DNA of 64,000 nt from Pseudoxanthomonas sp. (GTDB lineage: Bacteria > Pseudomonadota > Gammaproteobacteria > Xanthomonadales > Xanthomonadaceae), in contig NZ_DASYGY010000004.1 in NCBI RefSeq assembly GCF_035999195.1, positions 310,001-374,000 on the forward strand, read 5' to 3'. The notes beneath the pieces were generated by a model. It saw only the letters and a list, made by a program, of their open reading frames with translations, had not been told where the DNA came from and made no database searches. This document shows, in pieces, positions 33,637 to 42,749 of this stretch (position 1 is the stretch's first letter; every line of letters starts with the position of its first letter). Both the position numbers and the translations under genes were made by a program.

Positions 33637-34279
33637 GGCGTCGTCCCGTCAGTCCGCTCTGTCCGGCACGCCAGGCGGTCTTGGGCGGCAGCACGAGCGC
33701 CGCTGGGTCCGCTATCTGTTCGACATCGCCGTTTGTCAGCGCACCCAGCTGCCGGGTTCGCCGGGCGCCACCGCGAACGATGGCGCCGACTTTCCGGTAG
33801 TGCCCGTCATGTTCGCGTCATCGGGTCATTGGGCGACAGCCCGTCCGTAAGGTGACCGCACCAGGGAGACGCCAGGGCGTGGAACTCGCTCGGCAGTGGC
33901 GTGCTTCGTCGACGACGCATTGATGTGGGCTGAGGGTGCTGCACGCATCGCCCACGTTGCACTCGCCCTTCGGCGCGCTGTCGCATTCGTTTGCGACCGA
34001 CACCGCCCCATAACTGTGCATCGTGTTGAGGTTCGGCACATCCGCCGAGAAGACGCGCCGGAACGCGTCCGGCGCCGCCCCGTCGGGCCGATCCGAGGGG
34101 TAGTCCGTATCCGCAGGCAGCGACCACACGATGGCGCAGGTTCTCGCCGTGCCCGCATGCGGGACACATTCTGCGGGACACCCAACCGCGCTGCTTGCCG
34201 CCACGGTGGCGAGCGCTTGGGATCCGCGCGGCGTTCGGCATCTCCTCAATGCAGGAGGTGCTTTTCGGAGAGCTGGCCT
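33637..34279. other. Spacer between paralogous surface genes, holds a gene relic
   Basis: Holds no gene with a start and RBS. A minus-strand frame segment (34138-33893) has protein-like content and is listed separately. I see no terminator signature after 33636. Confidence 0.4.
33893..34138 (-). pseudogene. Possible gene remnant, minus strand
   Basis: This frame reads CAIVWSLPADTDYPSDRPDG, AFRRVFSADVPNLNTMHSYGAVSVANECDSAPKG and ECNVGDACSTLSPHQCVVDE. It has balanced composition, little low-complexity and several cysteines, unlike neighbouring frames. No start codon with an RBS or upstream extension is visible, and the ends fade into antisense sequence. I take it as a degraded piece of a secreted protein; the family is unknown and it could be chance. 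Confidence 0.3.
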
Positions 34280-37003
34280 GTGAGCAAGCGCATGAAGGCA
34301 TCGCGATGGATTATCGGGGTTGCGGCCACAGCGGCCTGCTGTGCCGCCTCCGTCGCGCAAGCGCAGACGTGCGCGGTGGGCGGCAAGAATGCATGGGCGG
34401 CCTATGCCAGCCAGGGGCCCAGCCAGACGGTCACCAGCGACAATTTCGTCTTCGTGGGCACGGCTCGCCTGATACTCACTCAGCAGGCGGTCGGTGCGTC
34501 GATCAGCGCGGATCAGATAGACGACGAACATGTTCCAGGCGACATCGGTGTCAGGATCGCGCACAGCGGCAGCGCGAGTTCACCCAGCAATTACATCGAA
34601 TCCACCTATGCGTTCCGCAGCCCCTCCAACCCATTCACCCCATTTTGGGTGGATGGCCTGAGCTTCCGCCTGCATGACGTGGACGCAGGCGACAACATCA
34701 TCGTCAATGCTTACGACCAGAACGGTACCCTGATCGCAATCACCAGTTCGATGTACAGCTTCGCCCCGTCCCCGGTCGTCAGCTACGCGGGCGGCAACCG
34801 GTTCACCGCTCCGACCGGCGACATCGGCGATCTGCGCGGCACCGTGTACCTGAATTTCGCCGGTTATCGCGTGTCTCAGGTCGTATTGCGGTACTACGAC
34901 ACCAGCGGCTCGGGCAGCTACACGGCGGCCGGCTGGACGGTCTGCAATCCCTCGCTGACCGTCTTCAAGACCACGGTCGGCCAGGCGGGTGGACCGTTCG
35001 GCTTCACCCTGACCAACACCACCCGGAATACCGGCAGCATCGTGTCGACCTCTGCCGCAGGTACGCCCGAACAGGTGGACGGCTCGGTGTCGGCGGGAAT
35101 CCAGCCCTTCGCCATCGTGACGGCGAATTCGCCCGTCAGTCTCAGCGAAAATACGCCGCTGCCCGTGGGCTGGACCTACACGAGTACCAGTTGCCGCAAT
35201 GCGGCCGGGAGTGTGGTGGGGTCGGCAACCGCTACGGGGGTGAGTATCCCGGGTACCGCCACGCGTGACGGCGCTGCCATCACGTGTACCTTCATCAATA
35301 CGGCGGCACCGCGGCTCACGCTGTCCAAGACATGGGTGAACGCCGCTCCCGGTGATGCGGTGACCGTAGCGGTGAGCGGTACGCCGGCTCCCATCGTGAG
35401 CGCACCGCTGACATCGGTCGCCGATGCTCCCAATGAGACCGATGCTGCGACCGCCTCCTACGTCGTGGCTGCGGGCAATACCTACACCATCAGTGAGGTC
35501 TTCGATGTGGGTGCGGCGGACGCATACGGCAAGGCCTTGGTCTGCACGGGAAACACCGGCGCCGATGCCGCAATCACTTATTCACCGGGCGCGGCCAGCG
35601 GCACGGTGACGATCGGGCAGGCCGCGACCAACATCAACTGCACCTTCACCAACACGCGGCAGGCCGTGATCAGGCTGCGGAAGACACTTCCGCAGGGGCG
35701 TCGCAATGCGTCGGATCAGTTCATCCTGTCGATGAGCGGTCCAGGCGCGCCGGGAGCCGTCACCACCGCCGGTACCGGCAGTAACGCCGCAGGGACGCTT
35801 GTCCACACCACCGCCACGGTCGGCGCGACCTACACGCTGACCGAAGCAGGAGCCGGCAGTACCGTGCTGTCCCACTACAGCCCGCGCTGGACCTGCACCA
35901 ACGCGCGCGCAGGAGGACAGACGCCCAGTGGCACCGGCAGCGGCTTCTCCATCACCCCCGCCAGCGGCGACGACCTGACCTGTACCTTCATCAACGACCG
36001 GGCTCCCGTCATCCTGCTGGACAAGTACCTGCCGTACGGACGCTTGGCGGCCGGCGACCAGTTCACGCTCAGCGCATCGGGTCCGGGGGCGCCCGGATCG
36101 GTGACCACTACCGGCACCAGCACCACCCCGGTGCAGTCACTGACCATCGAGGCGACGGCGGGTGCCGCCTACACGCTGGCGGAGACGGCGGCTGGCACGG
36201 CCACGCTGGCGGGCTACCGCTCGAGCTATGCGTGCACCAACGTGTTCGCCGGCGGGCAGGAACCCAGCGGCTTCGGCAGCAGCTTCACCCTGGTGCCGGT
36301 GGCGGGCGATGACCTGCACTGCACCTTCGCCAACGAGCCGCGTCCCCGGCTGACGCTGCGTGCGCTCAGCCAGGGAGGAACGGGCAGCTTCACCTTCAGC
36401 GGCGGCAACGGGTTCGACGCCGAAACGCTGGTCACCAACACGGCTGGCGTCGCGGTCAGTGGCGCGACGCAGTTCCTCGATGAGTTCAACGTGTCCACCA
36501 CCATCACGGCGGGTGGCACGCCGGCGGGGTTCGTGCTTTCGGACATCGCCTGCGCGGGACTGCCATCGGGTGGCACCGCTACGCCCAGTCTTCCGGCGCG
36601 TACGCTGGTGTTGGATGCCGGCGCCATGGCGCCTGGCGCGAACGTCGTGTGCACCTTCACCTACCGGCGGCTGGCCGCTGATGTGACGCTGTCGAAGACG
36701 GCCTCAGCCGGGACCGTCGTGTCTGGTGGCGACGTGACCTTCAGCCTGGTGTTGCGGAACAACGGGCCGGACGCGGCGGACAATGCCGTGCTGCATGACG
36801 ACTGGACCACCCAGCCGGGGCTGGATTGCGGCGCTGGACCGGCTACCTGTGCAGTGTCGGGCACGGCCGGCACCCAGTGTCCGGCCCCTGCCAGCGTCAC
36901 GCCTGCCGCACTGCGGACGGGCCTGACCATTCCCGCGTTGCCCAGCGGAGGCGTGGTGACGCTGGCGCTGACCTGCCAGGTCACCGCCACGGGCACGCCC
37001 TGA
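34280..37003 (+). CDS. Secreted repeat protein with prealbumin/DUF11-like modules (copy 2)
   Basis: 907 aa from GTG 34280, which has GGAG 10 nt upstream (ATG 34292 does not). Signal peptide to about residue 30 (VAQAQ-TC). The N-terminal jelly-roll domain is like that of copy 1: LSFRLHDVDAGDNIIVNAYDQNGTL and LRYYDTSGSGSYTAAG. It has more modules than copy 1: the LPQGRRNASDQFILSMSG type occurs once and LPYGRLAAGDQFTLSASG again, each with a CTN...CTF cysteine pair. It ends with a DUF11-like module VTLSKTASAGTVVSGGDVTFSLVLRNNGP. It stands in tandem with copy 1, so it arose by duplication. Confidence 0.8.
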   Translation: MSKRMKASRWIIGVAATAACCAASVAQAQTCAVGGKNAWAAYASQGPSQTVTSDNFVFVGTARLILTQQAVGASISADQIDDEHVPGDIGVRIAHSGSASSPSNYIESTYAFRSPSNPFTPFWVDGLSFRLHDVDAGDNIIVNAYDQNGTLIAITSSMYSFAPSPVVSYAGGNRFTAPTGDIGDLRGTVYLNFAGYRVSQVVLRYYDTSGSGSYTAAGWTVCNPSLTVFKTTVGQAGGPFGFTLTNTTRNTGSIVSTSAAGTPEQVDGSVSAGIQPFAIVTANSPVSLSENTPLPVGWTYTSTSCRNAAGSVVGSATATGVSIPGTATRDGAAITCTFINTAAPRLTLSKTWVNAAPGDAVTVAVSGTPAPIVSAPLTSVADAPNETDAATASYVVAAGNTYTISEVFDVGAADAYGKALVCTGNTGADAAITYSPGAASGTVTIGQAATNINCTFTNTRQAVIRLRKTLPQGRRNASDQFILSMSGPGAPGAVTTAGTGSNAAGTLVHTTATVGATYTLTEAGAGSTVLSHYSPRWTCTNARAGGQTPSGTGSGFSITPASGDDLTCTFINDRAPVILLDKYLPYGRLAAGDQFTLSASGPGAPGSVTTTGTSTTPVQSLTIEATAGAAYTLAETAAGTATLAGYRSSYACTNVFAGGQEPSGFGSSFTLVPVAGDDLHCTFANEPRPRLTLRALSQGGTGSFTFSGGNGFDAETLVTNTAGVAVSGATQFLDEFNVSTTITAGGTPAGFVLSDIACAGLPSGGTATPSLPARTLVLDAGAMAPGANVVCTFTYRRLAADVTLSKTASAGTVVSGGDVTFSLVLRNNGPDAADNAVLHDDWTTQPGLDCGAGPATCAVSGTAGTQCPAPASVTPAALRTGLTIPALPSGGVVTLALTCQVTATGTP

Positions 37004-37302
37004 GCGGTCTACACGCTGCATGCCGTCGCGGCACCGTACATCGGGTCCGCAGCCGGTCGCCCGCGTCGCGGTGCGGTCCATGGGAACGACGTCCCGTTGG
37101 TGCTGCGTGCCTGTACGACGGGTTGCGCGCAACGACAGCCGCTGGCGCATCCTGTTGGCAAGACACCATGCCCGATCAATCAAGCGTCGGATGGGACGAG
37201 TTGAGGAAGATGTTACGTGTCGCTCCGCCATTACCGGTACAGGCGTCCGGCGCTGGACCATCCCCATATCCGTCGGTGCCCGACACCATGCGAGCGTGAC
37301 GA

Positions 37303-37689
37303 TCAGGCCTGGTACTGCTTCTCTTCGATGAAGCGCGAACCGGCCAGCCGGTTGATGGCGTTCTTCACCGTGATGCGCTCGCCGTTGCGCTGGGCGACCG
37401 CGCGGGCGAGGGTGACGAATTCGTCGTCGAAGGTCTGCGCCGCCTCCTTCGCGCGCAGCGCATCCTGCACGTCCCACATGCGCTCGTTGATCGCGCGCAG
37501 GTCCTGCTTCATCGCGACCAGTTCCGTCTGCGCGGCCGCCAGCGGTTCCCACAGCGCGCGCAGGCCGTCGAGTTCGACCTGCACGTGCGCGCGCTTGCCG
37601 GCGTCAGCGATACGCTCGGCCTTGATCTCGAGGATGGTCAGCTTGTCGGCCAGTTCGCCGATGGAAACGGGGATCAGGATGGTGTTCAT
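37303..37689 (-). CDS. DUF6165 family protein
   Basis: 128 aa from ATG 37689. The sequence MNTILIPVSIGELADKLTILEIKAERI, then LDGLRALWEPLAAAQTELVAMKQDLRAINERMWDVQDALRAKEAAQTFDDEFVTLARAVAQRNGERITVKNAINRLAGSRFIEEKQYQ is the pattern of DUF6165, small helical proteins of proteobacteria, sometimes near glycosylation genes. Most of it should form long antiparallel helices. No membrane or signal segment. Function unknown. Confidence 0.85.
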   Translation of the reverse strand: MNTILIPVSIGELADKLTILEIKAERIADAGKRAHVQVELDGLRALWEPLAAAQTELVAMKQDLRAINERMWDVQDALRAKEAAQTFDDEFVTLARAVAQRNGERITVKNAINRLAGSRFIEEKQYQA

Positions 37690-38105
37690 GCCGGCATTCT
37701 AGACCCGCTCGATACCGGTGAGGGTGAGGACATGGCGTGCGTGTGTGGCGCGGCAACGTCCGAATGCTGGGGAATGACACTGCCTACGCGCCGCTGGCAC
37801 TCGATAGCGATACCTGCGCCGTTGCGATCGGGAGGCCGACGCATGGCACCGTCCGATCCCGGTGTACGGGGCGCGGCGCGCCATGGCCGGATGATCCGCG
37901 CTCAGCAAGCCGCCTATCTCCCTTCCGAGCCGCGGCGGCCGCGCACAGTTGATGGCATCTGCAGCGAGCATGACAATACCGGGCTTCGCTACCCGGCGCG
38001 CCGGAGCAGACCTCTCGCCATGCGTCCCGCCCCTGTGTGCCGCCCCTTCCCGCGCCGGAATGCGCCATTCCACGGCAGAAGAGCGCACCCGTTGACGGAG
38101 CGAGC
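37690..38105. other. Gene-less stretch upstream of kinase copy 2
   Basis: About 415 bp. It has only a short hairpin CCGGGCTTCGCTACCCGG near 37980, which resembles a decayed family-B arm. No gene or other motif is seen. The kinase promoter should lie here. Confidence 0.4.
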
Positions 38106-40973
38106 ATGACCCCCGCCCTCGCACGCGCCCTGGCGCTGTTCGACGACATGGTTTCGCTGGCGCCGGATGCGCGCGCGCAGGCCATGGCGTTGCTGGCGCA
38201 GGAAGCCCCGGCCGTGCACGCCGCCCTCGTGCGGCTGCTGGCGACCGACGATGAACTGACGAGCGGCGAGGTCTTGGAGTATGCGTTCGACGGGTTGACG
38301 CATGTGTTGTTCGACGGCGGGGGACCGGGCGGCAGCGGGGTCCCGCAACTCGGCCGGCGCCTGGGACCTTGGCGGCTCGATGCCTTGATCGATGTCGGGG
38401 GCATGGGTGCGGTCTACGAAGCCTGGCGCGACGACGGCCACTACCGGCAGCGCGTGGCTGTGAAATGCATGCGCCAGGAACTCTCGTCGCCCCGCTTGGT
38501 GGAAAGCTTCCTGCGCGAGCGGGAGACGCTGGCCGCGTTGGAGCATCCTGGGATCGCCGCGTTGATCGACGGCGGTATCGATGCAGGAGGGCGTCCCTGG
38601 TTCGCAATGCGCTACGTCGACGGCGTGCCGATCGACCAGTGGTGCGAGCGCGAATACGCTAGCGTGGAGCAGCGCGTGGACCTGCTGGTGCAGGCCTGCG
38701 ATGCCTTGGCCTATGCCCACGCGCGCATGGTCCTGCACCAGGACATCAAGCCGGCCAATCTGCTGGTGTCGCCGGATGCCCGCGTCCATCTGCTGGACTT
38801 CGGCCTGACGGCCTCGCTGGCGACCGACACGCTGGCGCCGCGCGTGGCGATCTCCGAGGGCTACGCGCCCCCGGAGGCCTTGAGCGGCGAGCGACCGACA
38901 GTGGCCTCGGACGTGTGGTCGCTGGGTATGGTGATGTACCGGCTGCTGTGCGACCGGCTGCCGACCGTGGCATCGTCCCGGTGGTGGTCGGATGTGGACC
39001 TCGCGCCCCCCACCGAACCCATGTCACGCATGGCGGCACAGATGCCCACGCATGTCGCGGCGACGCGGGGTGGCCGCGACGGACAAGCGCTGGCGCGCCG
39101 TCTGGCCGGCGACCTGGACGCGATCGCCTTGCGCTGCATCGCGCTCGATCCCTCGGAGCGCTACGCCTCCATGACGGACCTGCGCAGCGACTTGGAGGCC
39201 TGGCGGCTCAAGCGTCCGGTACAAGCGCGGCAGGGTGGTATCGCCTATCGCGTCCGGCGCTTCGTCGCACGGCATCGCATCGCAACGGCGCTTGCCAGCG
39301 TGATCCTGCTGGCGCTGGTCGTCTCCGGGAGTCTCGCCCTCTGGCAGGCCGAGCGCAACGCACGCGAGGCCGCGGCCACGCTCGCGCTGTCCGAGGTATT
39401 CGAGCAGACGCTGGGCACGGCCACCCTGTCGGGACTGGGCGACACCACCCTGTCTTCGCGGGACCTGCTGCAGGACACCGAGCGGCGCGTACGGGCCATC
39501 GCCGGGGACCGGTCCCCAGCCGTGCTGTCGCGCGGGCTGGGGATCCTGGCCCGCAACTACATCGTGCTGGGCGACTACCCACGCGCCACCGCGCTGGCGC
39601 GGGAAGCGGCGGCGCTGGGAAAGGGCGACGCGATCGCCGGGGTACAGCACCAGGCCACGCTGGCATCGCTGCTGAACCTGCAGAGCAGGCATACCGAAGC
39701 GCATCGCGTGGCGGCGCAGGCATTGATGTCGCTTCCCGACGACGAAGTGCCGGTCCGACTGCAACTGATGACGGAAATCGCCCGCAGCGAGTGGGACGAA
39801 CTGGAGCGCACGCAGGCCTGGAGGACGCTCGACCGGGCGATGCTGCTCGCGCAGCGGTCAGGCGACCGGGTGGCGCTTGCGGAACTCCACCGGCAGCGTG
39901 GCGCATGGCATGCGCGCTTGCGCCACTTCCGCCAGGCCGAACACGATCTGAAGCAGTCCATCGCGCTTGCCGGCGTCGCCGCCCCGCTGGTCGCCAACGA
40001 AGCGCGCCACGTTCTGGCAGGCATGCTGCTGCTGGAAGAACGGGCCGTCGAAGCAGTAGAGGTGGCGGAGACCCAACTGATGGAAGCGCGCAAGCGGCTC
40101 GGCGGGTCGCACCCCCTGGTGGGTCGAGCGGGGTGGCGCCTGGCGAATGCGCAGTGCGTCAACGCGCAACTGGAAGCCTGCGCCGTGTCCATCGCGCGCG
40201 CGGAGGCAATCGTGCGCGATGCCCTCGGCGAATCCCATCCGGATTATGCGGACGTGCTGCGCGTGCGTTCACTGCTTGGGTCGTTGCGGCAGACCGACCC
40301 TGGCGCGAACATTGCACTGTTGCGGCGCGCGGAGGCGATCATGCGCGCGGCGTATCCGCGCGGGAACGAGAACGTCCAGAAGATGCAGAGCGATCTGGGC
40401 AGGCGTCTGGTGCTGACGCGCACCGCGGACCCGCGGGAGCGTGCCCGTAATCTCGATGAGGCCATCGCCTTGCTGGAAGAGCCGCTGGCGCGCCCGAGCG
40501 TTACCGGCGTACCGCTCCGGCCCTCGCACCGATCGGCGCTGGTGCAGGCGCTGATGATGCGCGACGCACCGGGCGATCGGGCGCGCGCGCGCCGCGTACT
40601 CACTGAGAACCGGCGAGCGATGGCGCCGTATCCGCAGGGCTACAGCTACCGCTTCAGCGACCGGATACGCGACGCGCAACTGCGGTTCCGCGAAGGCGAT
40701 GCCGCGGGGGCGGACGCGTTGCTGGTCGCCCTGTTGCCCGAGCTGGAGCGGTACCAAGCGGTCACCTACAACCGCTTCTTTCTGCGCGATGCGTGGCTCG
40801 CGCGCGCCGAGATCGCGGCCGGTCGCGGAGATGCGGCGCAGGCTCGCGCGTGCCTGGAACAGGCGCTGCGGCATATGAAAACGGCGTTCGGCGAGCGGCA
40901 TCCAGCGACGCAGCGCCTGGGCAGAGAGATCGCCGCGTTCGACCGCACCGGAAAGCTGCCCGCCTCGTCCTGA
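38106..40973 (+). CDS. Ser/Thr protein kinase with C-terminal TPR-like domain (copy 2)
   Basis: 955 aa from ATG 38106 with GGAGCGAGC upstream. It is nearly the same length and layout as copy 1 (17928-20798). N-terminal module LARALALFDDMVSLAP...LVRLLATDDEL, then kinase motifs VGGMGAVYEA, K120, VLHQDIKPANLLV (HQD again instead of HRD), LLDFGLT and PPEAL (APE changed). A membrane helix at about 400-420 (TALASVILLALVVSGSLALW) precedes 500 residues of TPR-like helices. Expected topology: cytoplasmic kinase and external helical domain. No sigma gene is adjacent. Confidence 0.92.
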   Translation: MTPALARALALFDDMVSLAPDARAQAMALLAQEAPAVHAALVRLLATDDELTSGEVLEYAFDGLTHVLFDGGGPGGSGVPQLGRRLGPWRLDALIDVGGMGAVYEAWRDDGHYRQRVAVKCMRQELSSPRLVESFLRERETLAALEHPGIAALIDGGIDAGGRPWFAMRYVDGVPIDQWCEREYASVEQRVDLLVQACDALAYAHARMVLHQDIKPANLLVSPDARVHLLDFGLTASLATDTLAPRVAISEGYAPPEALSGERPTVASDVWSLGMVMYRLLCDRLPTVASSRWWSDVDLAPPTEPMSRMAAQMPTHVAATRGGRDGQALARRLAGDLDAIALRCIALDPSERYASMTDLRSDLEAWRLKRPVQARQGGIAYRVRRFVARHRIATALASVILLALVVSGSLALWQAERNAREAAATLALSEVFEQTLGTATLSGLGDTTLSSRDLLQDTERRVRAIAGDRSPAVLSRGLGILARNYIVLGDYPRATALAREAAALGKGDAIAGVQHQATLASLLNLQSRHTEAHRVAAQALMSLPDDEVPVRLQLMTEIARSEWDELERTQAWRTLDRAMLLAQRSGDRVALAELHRQRGAWHARLRHFRQAEHDLKQSIALAGVAAPLVANEARHVLAGMLLLEERAVEAVEVAETQLMEARKRLGGSHPLVGRAGWRLANAQCVNAQLEACAVSIARAEAIVRDALGESHPDYADVLRVRSLLGSLRQTDPGANIALLRRAEAIMRAAYPRGNENVQKMQSDLGRRLVLTRTADPRERARNLDEAIALLEEPLARPSVTGVPLRPSHRSALVQALMMRDAPGDRARARRVLTENRRAMAPYPQGYSYRFSDRIRDAQLRFREGDAAGADALLVALLPELERYQAVTYNRFFLRDAWLARAEIAAGRGDAAQARACLEQALRHMKTAFGERHPATQRLGREIAAFDRTGKLPASS

Positions 40974-41091
40974 GCGCGTGGCGCGTCTAGTGGGTGCCGG
41001 CGAGCCCACGTGACGACTGCCCGCCAGCGCCCGCGACGTGATGACGAGATGCATCGGCTCAGGCTGAGTTGTTTCCTGCAGGAGCGAGCTC

Positions 41092-41303
41092 ATGATCCCG
41101 GCCGCCTGCAACGATGTCATCCTGCGACTCGATCACTTGGACACCGCGTTACAAGGGCCGGTCGGCGAAAGAGCGGCATCCTGCGCGATACGCTGGACTG
41201 GCTGGCCGACGATCCTTCCGGGATCGTCGCCCGTGCGCTGTATCACCGCGAGCGCCATCAAGTGGGGCAATCCGTCTGCATGCCGCAGGGCCCTCGCGCG
41301 TGA
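41092..41303 (+). pseudogene. Frameshifted copy of the 23223 small protein
   Basis: ATG 41092 with GGAGCGAGCTC upstream. The first frame reads CNDVILRLDHLDTALQGPVGERA and then shifts; the other frame gives ILRDTLDWLADDPSGIVARALYHRERHQVG to a stop at 41301-41303. Compared with the 66-aa protein at 23223 (VILQLDRVDTAL, ALDWLADHPPEKAADSLYYRERLQV), one base appears deleted around 41174-41183. Start, RBS and leader are alike in the two copies. Confidence 0.8.
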
Positions 41304-41374
41304 CGCGGCGCGTCATTCGGCTCTGCGCGTGCGTGGCATGATGCTGCGCCCTGTTCCGCACCTCAGGAGGTCGC

Positions 41375-42691
41375 GTGCGCATCCTTTCCTCCGTCTCGTC
41401 GATCATGCTGCTGTGCGCCGCGCTCGCCTCTCCCGCGCAGGCGGCACAGACTGTCCCGATGGCACGCTCCCACGTCCGCATCGTGCAGCAGGACGGTGCG
41501 TACGTGATGCTCGTCGATGGGCAGCCGTTCCGGGTGAAGGGCGCCGGCATGAGCGGCGAGCGGCAGGAAGCGCTGGCCACCCGCGGCGGCAATTCCTTCC
41601 GCACGTGGCGCACCGGCATGGACGCGACCAGGGTGCGCGCGATGCTCGACCGCGCGCAGCGCAACGGGCTGAAGGTGGCGATGGGCATCGAGGTGGGCAA
41701 CGAGCGCCACGGCTTCGATTACGACGATGCGGCGGCGGTGACGGCCCAGCTCGCACGCATCCGCGCCGAGGTGAACCTCTACAAGGACCATCCCGCCGTG
41801 CTGATGTGGGTGGTCGGCAACGAACTGAACCTGCACTACTGCAACCCGAAGGTGTGGAATGCCGTGGGCGGCATCGCCGACATGATCCATGCCGAAGACC
41901 CGAACCATCCGGTGATGACCACGCTGGCGGGTTTCGACAGGAAGCTCATCGACCTGCTGAAGGCGCGGGCGCCGTCGCTGGATCTGATCGGCATCCAGCT
42001 GTACGGCGACCTCGGCGCGTTGCCGGAGAAACTGGCGGACAGCGGATGGACGGGCCCGTATGTCGTTACCGAATGGGGCCCGACCGGGCACTGGGAAAGT
42101 CCGCTGACCGCATGGAAGGCGCCGATCGAGGACGATGCCTCGCGCAAGGCGGCGCTGTTGCAGCAGCGCTACGAACAGGTGATCGCGGCGGACACGAAAC
42201 AGGGGCTGGGTTCGTACGTGTTCCTGTGGGGCGACAAGCAGGAGCGCACGCCCACGTGGTACGGCCTGTTCCTGCCCAGCGGCGAGAGCACGCCGTCGGT
42301 GGATGCCATGCAGTACGTCTGGACCGGCGCTTGGCCGGCGAACCGTGCGCCGTCGGTCCAGCCGCTGCGGCTGGACGGTCGCGTGGCGATCGACAGTATC
42401 GTGCTGGCGCCCGGCGTGTCGTATGCGGCGCAGGTGGAGGCCCGCGATCCCGAGGGCTATCCGCTGCGCTATCGCTGGACCGTACTGCACGAAAGCACGG
42501 CGACCAGCATCGGCGGCGACCGCGAGGATGTGCCGCCCGAGGTCCCGCTGGCGATGCAGGACGACGGCAACGGCCGCATGACCTTCACCGCGCCGACGAG
42601 GCCGGGCGACTACCGGCTGTTCGTCGAAGTCCACGACGGCCACGGTCACGCGGCCTACGCCAACCTGCCGTTCCGGGTGGCGCCACGCTGA
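41375..42691 (+). CDS. Secreted glycoside hydrolase, GH2 C-domain/GH5-like TIM barrel
   Basis: 438 aa from GTG 41375, preceded by AGGAGG. Signal peptide to about residue 24 (SPAQA-A). A (beta/alpha)8 barrel follows, with MWVVGNELNLHY providing the acid/base Glu150 and YVVTEWGPTGHWE the nucleophile Glu233, as in family-2 C-domain/family-5 hydrolases. The C-terminal 120 residues form a beta-sandwich (LRYRWTVLHE, RPGDYRLFVEVHDGHGHA), perhaps carbohydrate-binding. Substrate cannot be read from sequence. It may act on a beta-linked polysaccharide in the periplasm or outside. Confidence 0.82.
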   Translation: MRILSSVSSIMLLCAALASPAQAAQTVPMARSHVRIVQQDGAYVMLVDGQPFRVKGAGMSGERQEALATRGGNSFRTWRTGMDATRVRAMLDRAQRNGLKVAMGIEVGNERHGFDYDDAAAVTAQLARIRAEVNLYKDHPAVLMWVVGNELNLHYCNPKVWNAVGGIADMIHAEDPNHPVMTTLAGFDRKLIDLLKARAPSLDLIGIQLYGDLGALPEKLADSGWTGPYVVTEWGPTGHWESPLTAWKAPIEDDASRKAALLQQRYEQVIAADTKQGLGSYVFLWGDKQERTPTWYGLFLPSGESTPSVDAMQYVWTGAWPANRAPSVQPLRLDGRVAIDSIVLAPGVSYAAQVEARDPEGYPLRYRWTVLHESTATSIGGDREDVPPEVPLAMQDDGNGRMTFTAPTRPGDYRLFVEVHDGHGHAAYANLPFRVAPR

Positions 42692-42749
42692 CCCCGCTGC
42701 GTTCCACCCGCAGCGTCGACGCTGCTGTTGCGGCGCAGCATAATGGCGC

